Below the pieces are notes generated by a model. That model ran no database searches. It was not told where the DNA came from and saw only the letters and a program-made list of their open reading frames with translations. DNA of 64,000 nucleotides, taken from JAJCYL01 sp965206015. GTDB taxonomy: Bacteria; Bacteroidota; Bacteroidia; Cytophagales; Cyclobacteriaceae. Where the stretch lies: NCBI GenBank assembly GCA_965206015.1, contig CBDBIW010000015.1, positions 372,001 through 436,000 on the forward strand, written 5' to 3'. The translations under genes and the position numbers were made by a program. Position 1 is the first letter of the stretch; each line of letters starts with the position of its first letter. This document shows, piece after piece, positions 8,945 through 18,600 of the stretch.

Positions 8945-9463
8945 TTTGAATTTTGATTTGATTTGGACATCAATTTAGCGGGAATCCTTACAATTAACCT
9001 CAATCCAACTAAGGTATTTTTCAAATAAATAATTGTGTTTTACCAATAAAATAAGATTTTGACCGCTCATACCATAATGCAAGAAAATTGCAACTATTCC
9101 ATTCTTTGCAAAGCACAAAAAAACCCCTCAACTTTATGAGGGGTCACACTTCTATTTATAACCAAAAAATGTAAAGTGCTGGTGTCTTGATCAGTAGTAA
9201 TTTGACCAGAATTAGAGTTCCTTACGAAAATGTCTCGCCGAGGATGCCTTTACTTCGTTAAGTTTTAAGAATGGCCCGTAATTGGCATTGTCTCAATTTT
9301 AGTCTGTGCTCAGCCCATTATTTGCAGAAAAAAGGCTGAATGAACTTTTTCAACAGCTTCATCTCAACGGTTAGGATGCATAAGTGATTATCACACATCA
9401 GACCAAATCAATGTTTTTATAAAAAAAACAGGTGGAATTATCAACGTTCATAATAGCAATAAA
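8945..9463. other. intergenic region between barrel gene and prfB
   Basis: About 520 bases without a credible reading frame. It should hold the promoter of the barrel gene (no clear Bacteroidota -7/-33 pair was chosen) and the prfB terminator at 9116-9144. The stretch 9150-9460 shows no motif that I recognise. Confidence 0.6.
9116..9144 (-). terminator. rho-independent terminator downstream of prfB
   Basis: ACCCCTCA (9123-9130) pairs perfectly with TGAGGGGT (9137-9144) around a six-base loop. Read on the minus strand it is followed by a run of seven T, so it terminates leftward transcription coming from prfB. Confidence 0.85.
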
Positions 9464-10559
9464 CTAGTCACTTCCCTGAGCTTCCTCACCCATAAGGAAA
9501 GCTTTCATATAGTCGGTCAAATCGCCATCAAGAACATTTTGCACATCAGTTCGTTCTACACCTGTCCTGTTATCTTTTACCAATTTATATGGATGAAGTA
9601 CATAATTCCTTATTTGCGAGCCAAAATCAACTCTCATTTTTGTGTTCTCAACAGCGTTCTTTTCTGCGTTTCGTTTTTCAATCTCTAATTGATAAAGCCT
9701 TGACTTTAACATTTCAAGTGCTTTCTCTCTATTCTGATGCTGACTCCTTTGCTGTTGACACGCGATAACAATGCCTGTCGGGGCATGTTTTACGCGAACA
9801 GCGGTTTCAACCTTATTTACATTTTGACCACCAGCTCCACTCGATCTAAAAGTGTCCCAGGAAATATCCGCAGGATTAATGTCTATCTCTATTGAATCAT
9901 AGATAATGGGATAAACAAAAATGGAGGCGAATGAAGTGTGTCTTCGACCACCAGAGTCAAATGGTGAAATTCTAACCAGGCGATGTACTCCAATCTCTGA
10001 TTTTAAATAACCAAATGCGAAATCTCCATCAATCTCCAATGTAGCAGATTTCAGTCCTGAGACATCTCCTGGCTGATAATTGACCTCTTTCACTTTGAAT
10101 CCTTGGCCTTCTCCCCACATAATATACATTCTCATGAGCATCTCAGCCCAATCCTGGCTTTCTGTTCCCCCAGCTCCTGAATTGATCTCAACCATGGCAC
10201 TAAATGAGTCTTCGTCACCACTTAGCATTCTTTTGAATTCAAGTTCTTCTACCGCTTTGAGTCCGTTCTTATACTCTTTATTAACTTCTTCGGTAGTCGA
10301 TTCACCTTCATTGAAGAACTCATTAATGGTTTCAAGGTCATCAAAAGCTGATTTTACTTTTTTGAAACAGTCTGTCCATAGCTTTTTTGCTTTAATTCCC
10401 TTGAGGAAAGCTTCAGCTTTTTTAGGGTCATTCCAAAAGTCTGCCTGGGCTGTAATCAACTCCTCTTCTTTGATTTCTTCTATTTTACGATCGTAGTCAA
10501 AGGTACCTCCTCAAGGCCTCTACTCTGGCCCTCAAGTCTTTCAACTCGTCATTTGTCAT
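9464..10559 (-). CDS. prfB: peptide chain release factor 2 (programmed +1 frameshift)
   Basis: The gene is in two frames. The first starts with ATG at 10559 (MTNDELKDLRARVEALRRYL) and ends at TGA 10499-10497 after 20 codons. A +1 shift at CTT-TGA-C leads into the main frame, which reads DYDRKIEEIKEEE and continues to 9464, for a product of about 364 residues. The catalytic GGQ loop (SSGAGGQNVNKVETAV) and the SPFDSGGRR stop-recognition region (SPF tripeptide) are intact. RF2 releases peptides at UGA and UAA. The in-frame UGA makes synthesis self-regulating: low RF2 gives more frameshifting. It is the last gene of a minus-strand run after ilvE. Confidence 0.97.
10496..10511 (-). promoter_or_regulatory. 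prfB programmed frameshift site
   Basis: On the minus strand AGGAGG (10511-10506) stands three bases before the slippery CTTTGAC (10502-10496). The internal anti-rRNA-binding sequence, CTT in the P site and UGA in the A site match the canonical autoregulatory RF2 frameshift signal. Confidence 0.95.
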
Positions 10560-10588
10560 CTTGTGTAATTATTGGCTTGTGAAAGAGA

Positions 10589-11656
10589 TTACTTTACTCG
10601 GTAAACCCAGTTGAACTTGTCCTCTACTTTACCAGTTTTAATATCATCCAGTGTTTTCAAAATCTTGGGAGTAAATTCCCAATTTTCAACAGAGGGTAGA
10701 TCATAATCAACACCTTCGTGCCCTATGGTTTTAATTGGAGCTATAGTTGCCGCTGTTCCAACGCCGAAGGCTTCCTTTACGCGACCCGTTTTTAATCCTC
10801 CGGTCAATTCCTTTACAGAAAGCCTTTTCTCCTCTACATTAACCCCCCAGTCTCGTGCCAATGCAAGTACACTATCCCTTGTAATACCATGCAATATTGT
10901 ATCGCTTGTTGGAGCCGTAACCAAGCTATCATCAATAAAGAAAGCCAGATTCATTGTACCAGACTCCTCAATAAACTCATGTGTATTACCGTCAGTCCAT
11001 ATCAATTGACTATAGCCCATTTTTTGTGCTTGTAATGCCGGATACAGGGCAGCTGCATAGTTACCTGCAGTTTTAGCTGCACCAACACCGCCGGGAGCCG
11101 CCCGTGTGTAATGAGTTTCAACTTTCACATTGATCGGTTCAGAATAGTACCCACCAACCGGACTTGTGAAAATTAAAAACATATATTCATCCGAAGGACG
11201 GATACCAATGAACGAATCCATACCAAATGTTACTGGTCTTATATATAGAGAGGTACCTGCCTTGGACGGAACCCAATCCGTATCAATCCTAAGAAGCTCT
11301 GTCAATGATGACATGAACATTTTCTCGCTGACAGTTGGTATGCACATTCTTTCAGCACTCTTTATCATTCTCTGAGCATTGGCTTGTGGTCTAAATACCA
11401 ACACATCGCCATTATCGGCTTTATATGCCTTTAAACCCTCAAATATTGACTGGCCATAATGTAAAGTGGTGTTTGCAGGGCTAATTGACAAATCGCCATA
11501 TGGCTTAATCATCATATCCTGCCATTGACCATTCTTATAGTGCGCCTCAAACATATGGTCACTGTATACTTTAGCGAATTGAATATTGTTTTCATCAAAT
11601 TCGGAAATTCTACTTCGCTCTACTTTTTCAAGTGCTATGTCCAACGTTTCTAGCAT
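10589..11656 (-). CDS. ilvE: branched-chain amino acid aminotransferase
   Basis: 355 residues, the size of class IV PLP-dependent BCAT enzymes of the longer (eukaryote/Bacteroidota) type. Motifs include HYGQSIFEGLKAYK near the N-terminus, the PLP lysine in GAAKTAGNYAAALYP, and the tail EEKRLSVKELTGGLKTG with GTAATIAPI. It interconverts Leu, Ile and Val with their 2-oxo acids using 2-oxoglutarate. It sits 30 bases upstream of the prfB start, so the two may share a transcript, without an obvious functional link. Confidence 0.95.
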   Translation of the reverse strand: MLETLDIALEKVERSRISEFDENNIQFAKVYSDHMFEAHYKNGQWQDMMIKPYGDLSISPANTTLHYGQSIFEGLKAYKADNGDVLVFRPQANAQRMIKSAERMCIPTVSEKMFMSSLTELLRIDTDWVPSKAGTSLYIRPVTFGMDSFIGIRPSDEYMFLIFTSPVGGYYSEPINVKVETHYTRAAPGGVGAAKTAGNYAAALYPALQAQKMGYSQLIWTDGNTHEFIEESGTMNLAFFIDDSLVTAPTSDTILHGITRDSVLALARDWGVNVEEKRLSVKELTGGLKTGRVKEAFGVGTAATIAPIKTIGHEGVDYDLPSVENWEFTPKILKTLDDIKTGKVEDKFNWVYRVK

Positions 11657-11747
11657 AACTTATCAATTAATTTAATAAGCAAAATTAAAAAATATGGATG
11701 TGCCATTAGGCTTTATTCTCCAAAACTTTGGAGTTTTACACTGCATT

Positions 11748-12212
11748 ATGGCTAATAAGAAATCCAGATTCTCCGGTAATATCAATATTAGGAATAAAAA
11801 GGCCAGTTATGAGTTCCAACTTATTGATAAATGGGTAGCCGGTCTAGTACTTCGTGGAACAGAGATTAAAGCTATCCGGGAGGGAAAGGCCAGCCTCCAG
11901 GAAGCTCACTGCTATTTCAATGGCACAGAGCTATTTGTGAAAAGCATGAACATTACACCTTATGCGCAAGCCAATCATTTTAATCATGAACCTCTAAGAG
12001 AAAGAAAGCTTCTCCTGAAAAAGAAAGAGCTTGACAGGCTTCAGACTAAATCTGAGGAGAAGGGATTGACTATCATCCCCACCAGACTTTTCATCAATGG
12101 TAAAGGTTTGGCCAAAATGGAAATTGCACTTGCAAAAGGCAAGAAGCTCTATGACAAGAGAGATTCAATTAAAGAGAAGGATCTCAAGCGCGAAATGGAC
12201 AGGGCTAATTAA
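11748..12212 (+). CDS. smpB: SsrA-binding protein
   Basis: 154 residues from the ATG at 11748 (MANKKSRFSGNINIRNKKA). An upstream in-frame ATG at 11694 would add 18 residues unlike the family and is rejected. The beta-barrel core includes GLVLRGTEIKAIREGKASL and the basic tail ends KKLYDKRDSIKEKDLKREM, which contacts the ribosome A site. It delivers tmRNA to stalled ribosomes. No tmRNA gene is seen in this window. It is divergent from ilvE. Confidence 0.96.
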   Translation: MANKKSRFSGNINIRNKKASYEFQLIDKWVAGLVLRGTEIKAIREGKASLQEAHCYFNGTELFVKSMNITPYAQANHFNHEPLRERKLLLKKKELDRLQTKSEEKGLTIIPTRLFINGKGLAKMEIALAKGKKLYDKRDSIKEKDLKREMDRAN

Positions 12213-12347
12213 GACCGTTGCATGGTATTGGTGTTTTTTTAGCCTGCCAGTGAGGTGGATATTCAAGAGATGCTTTTTATCCTGGAGTCATGAATAAGCG
12301 CACTACCCTGACCCTGGCCGATAGTAATTCAATGTCGTTTAGTTAAG

Positions 12348-13610
12348 TTATAAGGGCTTGTAATTCATGTGAAATTGCCTTTTAGGTTTCTTTTTACGTT
12401 CAAATTTTCTTCCTGGCCTTACTATTTCGATGGTTTTACCAGCAATTCTATCAAATGCTTCAATGGCTTTTTGTGTGGTCTGTCTGAGTAGCAACCCACA
12501 AGTTATTTCCCTTGTCATCGCTAAAGCACTGGTTCGGTTGATCTTATAGGAATTCCTGGTTTTGCCCTGCTGATACTCTTTTCTTACCCTTTCTTCAATG
12601 GGAAAAGCCAATACTGCACATAAACTCATCATAAATACTTTGGCAAAAAAGTCTTGTTTTACCGCCCTGGCAGTTTTTCCTGAAAAGTTCTCTACTTCAA
12701 TGCGGGCTTTGAAAAGTTTGTATCCCTTCTTCAACGGTCCAACGCAAATGGTACAGTTCACTCAGATCCTCATAGCTATACTTTTCTGCATCCATTAGAG
12801 AAGTGCACAACACTTGCTTTTCTCCATTTTCCAATTCAATACACACCAGACGGCATTTAATTTCTGTATTGATAATATCGGGATATTCCTTTAACAACTC
12901 TCGATCTTTGGCAGGGAGTTGGAAACCAACAATACGTTCTTTTTCTCCACTCTCTGTGAATTCTTTCACCGCTAACCACCAGTCCTGCTTCATACGCATA
13001 CAGTAGTCAATGCCCCTGGCTTGCAGAAAAAACAAAAGGAATATGCCTGGGCAGCCTCTGTCCGGAAGTAACAAGTCCCCTTTTTTAACTTTTGACAAGT
13101 GTTGGTAAAGTAATTCTCTTTCGCTGGAAGCGTAAGGAGCGATCTGTGCATCCAAGGTGATTAAATTGAGGGGATCGTATAAAAAGGAACCCATCGCTAA
13201 AGACCGTTTGCTATCGGCATCAGGACCAAATTCATGCTCCCCAAATTCCTCTACTACGCTTTGGTGGTGGGGCAATTGCAACCGGGTACCATCTGCCGAT
13301 AATAAACGTATTCCTTTCCATACTAAATAGGGTGCGCTTCATCATAGAATGTCTTATTTACATTTTCATTCAACTCTACAAAGGCAGTAGGGTTTAATTT
13401 TGCCCGAGCCCGGGTGAAGGCACCTTTTGTTACTTTACGGACATTAAAGTCACTTCCTGTTACTTCCTTGTAAAACACATCAAGTTCACGTTGTAATGAA
13501 CTTCTAACCCCTTTGGTCAATAGCGTAATCAAATGCCTGAACGATAGTTTGCGCTTACGGGTAAATACCCCTTCCCGGCCGTCCTTTGAACGGCTGCAAT
13601 ATTGTTGATC
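12348..13610 (-). pseudogene. IS4-family (DDE) transposase, two frameshifts
   Basis: The N-terminal part can be read from about 13610 (DQQYCSRSKDGREGVFTRKR) to 13323. One frame change later it continues WKGIRLLSADGTRLQLPHH, with the first catalytic Asp in SADGTR and the second in LLPDRGCPG. A second frame change near 12740 precedes the YREK signature YHLRWTVEEGYKLFKARIE that carries the catalytic Glu. The C-terminus ends at 12348. No ATG is present at the expected start, where ATA is found. Both frameshifts are single-base and inactivate the protein. Confidence 0.9.
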
Positions 13611-13628
13611 ATCTATTCAATCGTTTAT

Positions 13629-13674
13629 GTTTTCAATGGTATTTCCTCTAAGTTTTCAATGGTATTTCCTCTAA
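13629..13674. repeat. 23-base tandem duplication in IS4 end
   Basis: GTTTTCAATGGTATTTCCTC plus TAA occurs twice back to back (13629-13651 and 13652-13674), in the non-coding part between the transposase start and the right inverted repeat. Confidence 0.9.
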
Positions 13675-13832
13675 AATCAGGAAGTGTAATACCCCCTGTA
13701 TACCCTTAAATATAACATATAACCGATAGATAATCCTTACCTAAACGACATTGAATTGTATTTTCTCATTTTTTCTCCTTTGTATGAGAATCATTTTCAA
13801 AAATCGTCCTTTGCAGGGTATCAGACGGCATT

Positions 13833-14244
13833 TCATACGACAAGCATATTTGCATCTCGTGTGACACCTCCTCTATGTTCAAAATCATTCCGCTTTATTT
13901 TCTTAAAGAAAAAGTCACCAGCTACAGTATTAACCGGCACTTTAGTGTTGTAGGGTGGAAGATAGGTACAAGGGAAATCATCACTTTTCTTGTACCACTT
14001 GTAAAAAAGGCTTTGAGCAATTCCTTCTCTGCGACAGATCTCGGCAATGCTTTCTTCTCCTCGAAGACCTTCAACGACTATTCGAATCTTTTCTTCATCT
14101 GTGAACCTTCTGCGGGTCTTTCTTTTGACTCCCCGAATGAAGGATTCTGTAAATTTTCCTGTACTCATAATTCTCAAAATTTCAAGTTATAAGTACTCCC
14201 TTGTTTTTTTATACTAACTGTCCACTTTTTAATGACGATTTACA
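13833..14244 (-). pseudogene. IS3-family OrfA fragment with element end
   Basis: From the methionine at 14168 the frame encodes MSTGKFTESFIRG and then TRRRFTDEEKIRIVVEGLRG with EICRREGIAQSLFYKWYKK, the helix-turn-helix of IS3-group OrfA. After about residue 65 the sequence no longer resembles the family, so the element is cut off there. Upstream of the start, TGTAAATCGTCATTAAAAAG read on the minus strand from 14244 looks like the left terminal repeat with the TG end typical of IS3. OrfB is absent. Confidence 0.75.
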
Positions 14245-14261
14245 GCGGGCCAATTTGGTGA

Positions 14262-14642
14262 TTATGCCAATACCCTTGAGGCACTCATTCCAAGCCAGGT
14301 CAAACCCAATCCGAGTGTATAACTGAGTCCAGTGTAAACAATTGCCAGAAATAATTTTCCTCCATTTAACATCAACAAATTCTCATATGCGAATGCTGAA
14401 AAAGTAGTCAAGGCACCACAAAAACCAACTGACAAAAAGAACATTAACTCTTTGCTTATGGTATTCCCGTGTGCAACCAACCCAAATACTATTCCAATTA
14501 TGAAGCAGCCAATCATGTTGGCAGTAAAAGTCCCCAATGGATAATCACCCACATAATTTTGTGTGAAAAAGTGATATATGATATACCTGGTGATACTCCC
14601 AAGAAATCCTCCAAAACCTATAATTAACAATGTCTTAATCAT
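14262..14642 (-). CDS. crcB: fluoride ion channel
   Basis: 126 residues, four membrane helices, normal for CrcB/FluC. Conserved motifs are GGFLGSITRY, TFTANMIGCFIIG (the pore asparagine) and GFCGALTTFSAFAYE (the phenylalanine box). It exports fluoride as a dual-topology dimer in the inner membrane. The start overlaps the end of acpH by eight bases (14635-14642), so translation is probably coupled. There is no room for a separate fluoride riboswitch in front of this gene. Confidence 0.94.
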   Translation of the reverse strand: MIKTLLIIGFGGFLGSITRYIIYHFFTQNYVGDYPLGTFTANMIGCFIIGIVFGLVAHGNTISKELMFFLSVGFCGALTTFSAFAYENLLMLNGGKLFLAIVYTGLSYTLGLGLTWLGMSASRVLA

Positions 14643-15207
14643 GGCTGCAATGTCGTATAAGTTCCGGGAAAAATGATTGGAACTCTGTCAAAAACAAGTG
14701 GTAATCTTCTTTAAGATCCTCAATGGCCCCTGCCATGCCTGAATTGAATTTTGTCCTTCTAGACATTCCTTTCAGAGCTTTATCAATCCCACCTAAATCT
14801 TTATAATGAAAAAGCCAGTCAGTAGATGTCATGTGAGTCAGTAAATTGATTACCTGGTCTGGTAAGGAATCAGATCTACTCCAGACGAGCTTATAAAATT
14901 GAGAAGTAAATTGTTTGAGTTCTACTTCTGAATAGTCGTTCCAATTAGCCGCTAGAAAGTGGTCATAATACATGTCAACAATTACTGGAGAATAGTGCCT
15001 ATACCTTGGTCTTAGGCGTTTTTTACTCTCAAGAACTGTAGGATGAGTATCAGTAAAATGGTCAATTTGGCGATGAAGTAAAATGCCATTTCGAATCTTT
15101 TCTGGAAAGTTGTTTATCTGATTACCCTTGACAAAATCACCGATGTAGTTGCCGATTTTGATATCGTCATCCTCACCTGATAAAAAGATATGTGCCAAAA
15201 AATTCAA
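14635..15207 (-). CDS. acpH: acyl carrier protein phosphodiesterase
   Basis: 190 residues, matching the AcpH (DUF479) family. MNFLAHIFLS, IGNYIGDFVKG, LLHRQIDHFTDTHP and VDMYYDHFLAANW hold the conserved His/Asp metal ligands of an HD-like fold. It removes the phosphopantetheine arm from holo-ACP in the cytoplasm. It overlaps crcB and probably leads that two-gene transcript, which is an unusual partner for it. Confidence 0.92.
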   Translation of the reverse strand: MNFLAHIFLSGEDDDIKIGNYIGDFVKGNQINNFPEKIRNGILLHRQIDHFTDTHPTVLESKKRLRPRYRHYSPVIVDMYYDHFLAANWNDYSEVELKQFTSQFYKLVWSRSDSLPDQVINLLTHMTSTDWLFHYKDLGGIDKALKGMSRRTKFNSGMAGAIEDLKEDYHLFLTEFQSFFPELIRHCSHD

Positions 15208-15311
15208 TGCCTCATTGATGACAGTAAGCCTGTTTCGCTTTTAGGGAATTAAATATAATTTATATTATTATTTTTGATTCTAAGCTATCTTGAACTGAAT
15301 ATCACGAATTA

Positions 15312-15713
15312 ATGTCTAAAAATAGAACATATCTGAATATCCTTGTTCAACTGGCTCGAATAGACGGTGTGGTAGTTAAGCAGGAAATTGATCTTATCAA
15401 TCAGGTTGGTAGAGCCAATTCCATGAGTGATGAGGAGATTACCCAATGTTTTGATGAACCAGGTGACGTCGGGTCTTTATCTCACTTATCAGATGATGAG
15501 AAATACGAATACATTTACCGTATAGTTCAATTAATGAAAATTGATGGTAGGCTATACGAAGACGAGATCAAGTTTTGTGCGAAGATGGCCTCAAAACTTG
15601 GCTATAAAGAAGATGTGCTATTTGAGTTGATACTTAAGATACATAGCGATCCTGATTTAAGTGCGGATAAGAATACATTGAAAGATAAAATTCAAACTTT
15701 CCTCAAAAAGTAA
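15312..15713 (+). CDS. TerB-like protein
   Basis: 133 residues, all-helical, with two similar halves: LVQLARIDGVVVKQEIDLI and IVQLMKIDGRLYEDEIKFC. Each carries the IDG motif with acidic residues typical of TerB/DjlA-like metal-binding domains. It is cytoplasmic. The family is linked to tellurite resistance and envelope stress, but single TerB proteins like this have no settled function. No other ter genes are nearby. Confidence 0.82.
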   Translation: MSKNRTYLNILVQLARIDGVVVKQEIDLINQVGRANSMSDEEITQCFDEPGDVGSLSHLSDDEKYEYIYRIVQLMKIDGRLYEDEIKFCAKMASKLGYKEDVLFELILKIHSDPDLSADKNTLKDKIQTFLKK

Positions 15714-15734
15714 TTCTATCTCGTATAAAATTTA

Positions 15735-16215
15735 ATGACTGCCCGCGAGCAACTGGCAAGAATTCGCCAGCTTCCAAAAATCGAGAAAGAAGAAGACTGT
15801 AAGCAATATCAGGATAAGCTTGTAAATGCCTCTGTACAAGATAGGAAACGAGAGGGAGTCTGCTGGTACCCTGTTCGAATTCAAAGCCATATATGAGGTT
15901 GGAGGCGGATCACCTAGAACATTATATAATAACCGATCTGTTGAATGCCGCTCAAGTAATCGCCTGTACGTTGATAAATGCCAATCATAAGTTGGTCAGG
16001 TCAAGAGAATTCAAATCCGTATTTATTGATGAGGCATCTCAAACCCTTGAACCGGCTTTCTGGATACCAATCATGAAAGCTAATTAAGAGCCGCACCTGA
16101 AGTGTTAAATAACGCATTATTGGACGATAAACTTTTTGAATTCATTGATACGGCGGGATGTGGTTTCGACGAAAAAATTGATGGGTATGAAAGTGCATTC
16201 AAATTAATGGATTGA
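15735..16215 (+). pseudogene. relic of superfamily I (IGHMBP2/DNA2-like) helicase
   Basis: The N-terminus MTAREQLARIRQLPKIEKEE with EGVCWYPVRIQ resembles the start of large bacterial SF1 helicases. After a stop and frame change, DLLNAAQVIACTLINANHKL and FKSVFIDEASQTLEPAFWIP show the Walker B region. A last fragment FIDTAGCGFDEK matches the downstream helicase core. More than 500 codons are missing, including the Walker A part, so this is the product of several deletions. It ends at TGA 16213-16215, four bases from the TonB receptor stop. Confidence 0.8.
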
Positions 16216-16219
16216 GGCA

Positions 16220-18481
16220 CTATAGCACTAGTGCAAGTGAAATTCCAGCGAAGTAATTCGCCGTTTGACCCGGATAAAAATAACGCTGATTAAATTGAGG
16301 GTTGATCAGTAGTTGAGTGGCGTATTTTTCATCAAGAAGATTATTAATGCCGCCGTAAATGTTGAATTTGAAATTGCCAATTGTATGTTGAAATCCTGCC
16401 TTGAGATTTACTACCTGGTAAGCATCTGAAAATAGTGAGTTATCATCTAAAATGGGTATTTCGTCAACGAATCTGTAGTTCACATTCCCATAAATTCCTG
16501 CCGATGTCATCAACTCGATTACACCATTGACCGTATTTCGAGGAATACCGGTTAACCTGTTACCGGAATAGTCATTCTCCTGATCTATGAAATTATTAAA
16601 CTTGTAACCGCTATAAGAATAGTTGACATGACTGCTTAAACTCTGTAAAAGGGTTGATTTATTTTCATACAATTTATAGCCCAAAGACATTTCAAAACCA
16701 TGATGTGTTGTCTTGCCGGCATTAACACCAATCTGCTCATCACTCCCTTCTCTTCTCCTTCGAGATACTAACAAGTCTTGAACTCTAAGTGTAAAAAGGC
16801 TAACATCGTAAGTCAATCTACTATTTACGAGATTTCCACGACCTCCAATTTCATAATTGTATCCGGTTTCAGGTGTGATATCTGGATTTATGAGTCCCTC
16901 CGAACCTCTGGTTTCCTCAAAGGTCGGTGTTCCAAACCCATGACTTATCACCGCATACATTGCAGAGTTCAAATTAAGCTTATAATTCAGACCGATCCTA
17001 GGTGATGCAATAAGTTTATATTTGATCTCTCCAGACTGATCCCCGTCTTCCTTGTAAAGGTCCTCAAAATCGTATTTAGTGTGGTTAAGGTTGACGCCAG
17101 CAATTAAGGCCAGCTTATCATTGATTTGCCAGTCCCCTTGTAAAAAATAATTTTGATAGCTTCTGTCAACATTATCATGACTTTCGATTAGTCCCGGCAG
17201 GCTCGGCATGCTGTCATTATTATGGGTAGTTGCAATCAGCCGGTCACTGAATATTTCTGTTCCGAAAGTAAGAATTGGCAATGCTTTATCTGGTCCCAAA
17301 TCATACTGATATTTAAACCTAAAACCATAAGAACTGGTATTCTCTCTGAGAATGTTGAATGGCTGGACTTCGTTGGAATTGCGGAAGTTGGTGAAAACAC
17401 TATAAGCTACATTCAATCTGTCTGAGAGCTGATGCTCCATTGAGACTCCAAGAAATCCTTTCTCGTTGTCTTCGAAACCCATTGCCTCTTTCCAAATAAA
17501 TGCCGCAGCTTTCGGATTTTCAATAAATGTAGTGCTATCAAGGCTACTGGGTATAAATGCCTTAAGATCTATGAAATTAAAAATGAAAGAAAACTTCGAT
17601 TTTTCGCTTAAATTGAATTGTCCGGTAATGGATCCGTATTCCCTGTCATATTCATTGTTGTCTCTATATCCGTCACTTTTCGTTTTGGACGCTAAAAATT
17701 TGATAGAGCCATTCTTTAACCCCAAATCAAATGAGCTACTGTTTCTGGTCAATCCATAAGAACCGATTTGTGTGTTGGTCTGGATTTTGTTTTGTATGAA
17801 GTCTGGCTGTTGAATTTTTAGATTGATTACTCCGCCCAGGGCAGCACCAAACTCGCCTGATGCAGGACCTCGAACTATCTCAACTCTATCAATCAGGCTA
17901 AGATCGATATCTTCTAAGGTCGTTTCCCCTTCACCAGTGGTTAGTGGGATTTCGTTCAGATAGGCCTTAACACGATTGGTAGAAAACCTTGATCTTGATC
18001 CGATGCCTCTGATAGTGATCCTGTTAGTATTTAGAGCCCCAGAATGCATAAAGACCCCAGGAATTCTGTTTAGTGAGTTAGTGATGATCAGATCCTGGTC
18101 GCGGTCAAGTTCTTTCTTAGAAATTAGAGCTATTGGGCCTGGAGTATCAATTAACTTGCGATTATCATGATAGGCGGTTACAACAACCTCTTGCAGGTTG
18201 AATGTTCCCGCTTCGAGCCGTACGATAAATTGAGGGTTGTCACTCGATAATTGGATTTTTTGGTCCTCGTACCCAATATGAGAAATTATTGCCGAGACAT
18301 TCCCCTCCGTGAAACTGAAACCTCCTGCGATATCGCTTATCTGAAGCTCACCACTCTCAAATAGTATGGATGCTCCAGAAATAGGTTCATCATGGGAAGC
18401 ATCGATGACCTTCCCGATATTTTGGGCCAATCCTTCGAAGTCCATGAACGAAATTATGAGAAGCGAATAAAATTTGATCAT
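16220..18481 (-). CDS. TonB-dependent outer-membrane receptor
   Basis: 753 residues from ATG 18481 (MIKFYSLLIISFMDF); eleven extra in-frame residues upstream are not signal-like. After the signal peptide comes a carboxypeptidase-regulatory-like domain (about residues 20-100), a plug domain with ISKKELDRDQDLIITNSLNR and RVEIVRGPASGEFGAALGGV (about 115-220), and a 22-strand barrel ending in YFAGISLALVL. The FecA/siderophore-type plug suggests an iron-chelate or cobalamin substrate, but this is inferred only from class resemblance. No SusD partner follows. It converges on the helicase relic and is divergent from the GNAT-like gene. Confidence 0.93.
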   Translation of the reverse strand: MIKFYSLLIISFMDFEGLAQNIGKVIDASHDEPISGASILFESGELQISDIAGGFSFTEGNVSAIISHIGYEDQKIQLSSDNPQFIVRLEAGTFNLQEVVVTAYHDNRKLIDTPGPIALISKKELDRDQDLIITNSLNRIPGVFMHSGALNTNRITIRGIGSRSRFSTNRVKAYLNEIPLTTGEGETTLEDIDLSLIDRVEIVRGPASGEFGAALGGVINLKIQQPDFIQNKIQTNTQIGSYGLTRNSSSFDLGLKNGSIKFLASKTKSDGYRDNNEYDREYGSITGQFNLSEKSKFSFIFNFIDLKAFIPSSLDSTTFIENPKAAAFIWKEAMGFEDNEKGFLGVSMEHQLSDRLNVAYSVFTNFRNSNEVQPFNILRENTSSYGFRFKYQYDLGPDKALPILTFGTEIFSDRLIATTHNNDSMPSLPGLIESHDNVDRSYQNYFLQGDWQINDKLALIAGVNLNHTKYDFEDLYKEDGDQSGEIKYKLIASPRIGLNYKLNLNSAMYAVISHGFGTPTFEETRGSEGLINPDITPETGYNYEIGGRGNLVNSRLTYDVSLFTLRVQDLLVSRRRREGSDEQIGVNAGKTTHHGFEMSLGYKLYENKSTLLQSLSSHVNYSYSGYKFNNFIDQENDYSGNRLTGIPRNTVNGVIELMTSAGIYGNVNYRFVDEIPILDDNSLFSDAYQVVNLKAGFQHTIGNFKFNIYGGINNLLDEKYATQLLINPQFNQRYFYPGQTANYFAGISLALVL

Positions 18482-18600
18482 GCTTTTCTTATACGAAACG
18501 TGACTGGTGCTCAATGGAGAATTATAAGAGCGGCAATTTAGTAGGCTTTAGTGATCTAATGAATTAGTTTGTTGAAGAGAATTTCCTATCCTTGCAAATC

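Larger units (their letters stand above)
12326..13757 (-). mobile_element. IS4-family insertion sequence, decayed
   Basis: The ends are inverted repeats: AATTCAATGTCGTTTAG at 12326-12342 and its complement at 13741-13757, extending inward as TTAAG versus GTAAG. The outer AATT may instead be a 4-base target duplication. The single transposase gene on the minus strand carries two frameshifts. At about 1.43 kb the element is of normal length, so it inserted whole and then decayed by point changes. Confidence 0.9.

Noticed and set aside
14643..14700. Fluoride riboswitch in front of crcB
   Set aside because: crcB starts inside the acpH gene, with no untranslated space for such a riboswitch.
15312..15713. 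Tellurite resistance operon
   Set aside because: Only a single TerB-like gene is present; terC, terD and terZ types are absent.
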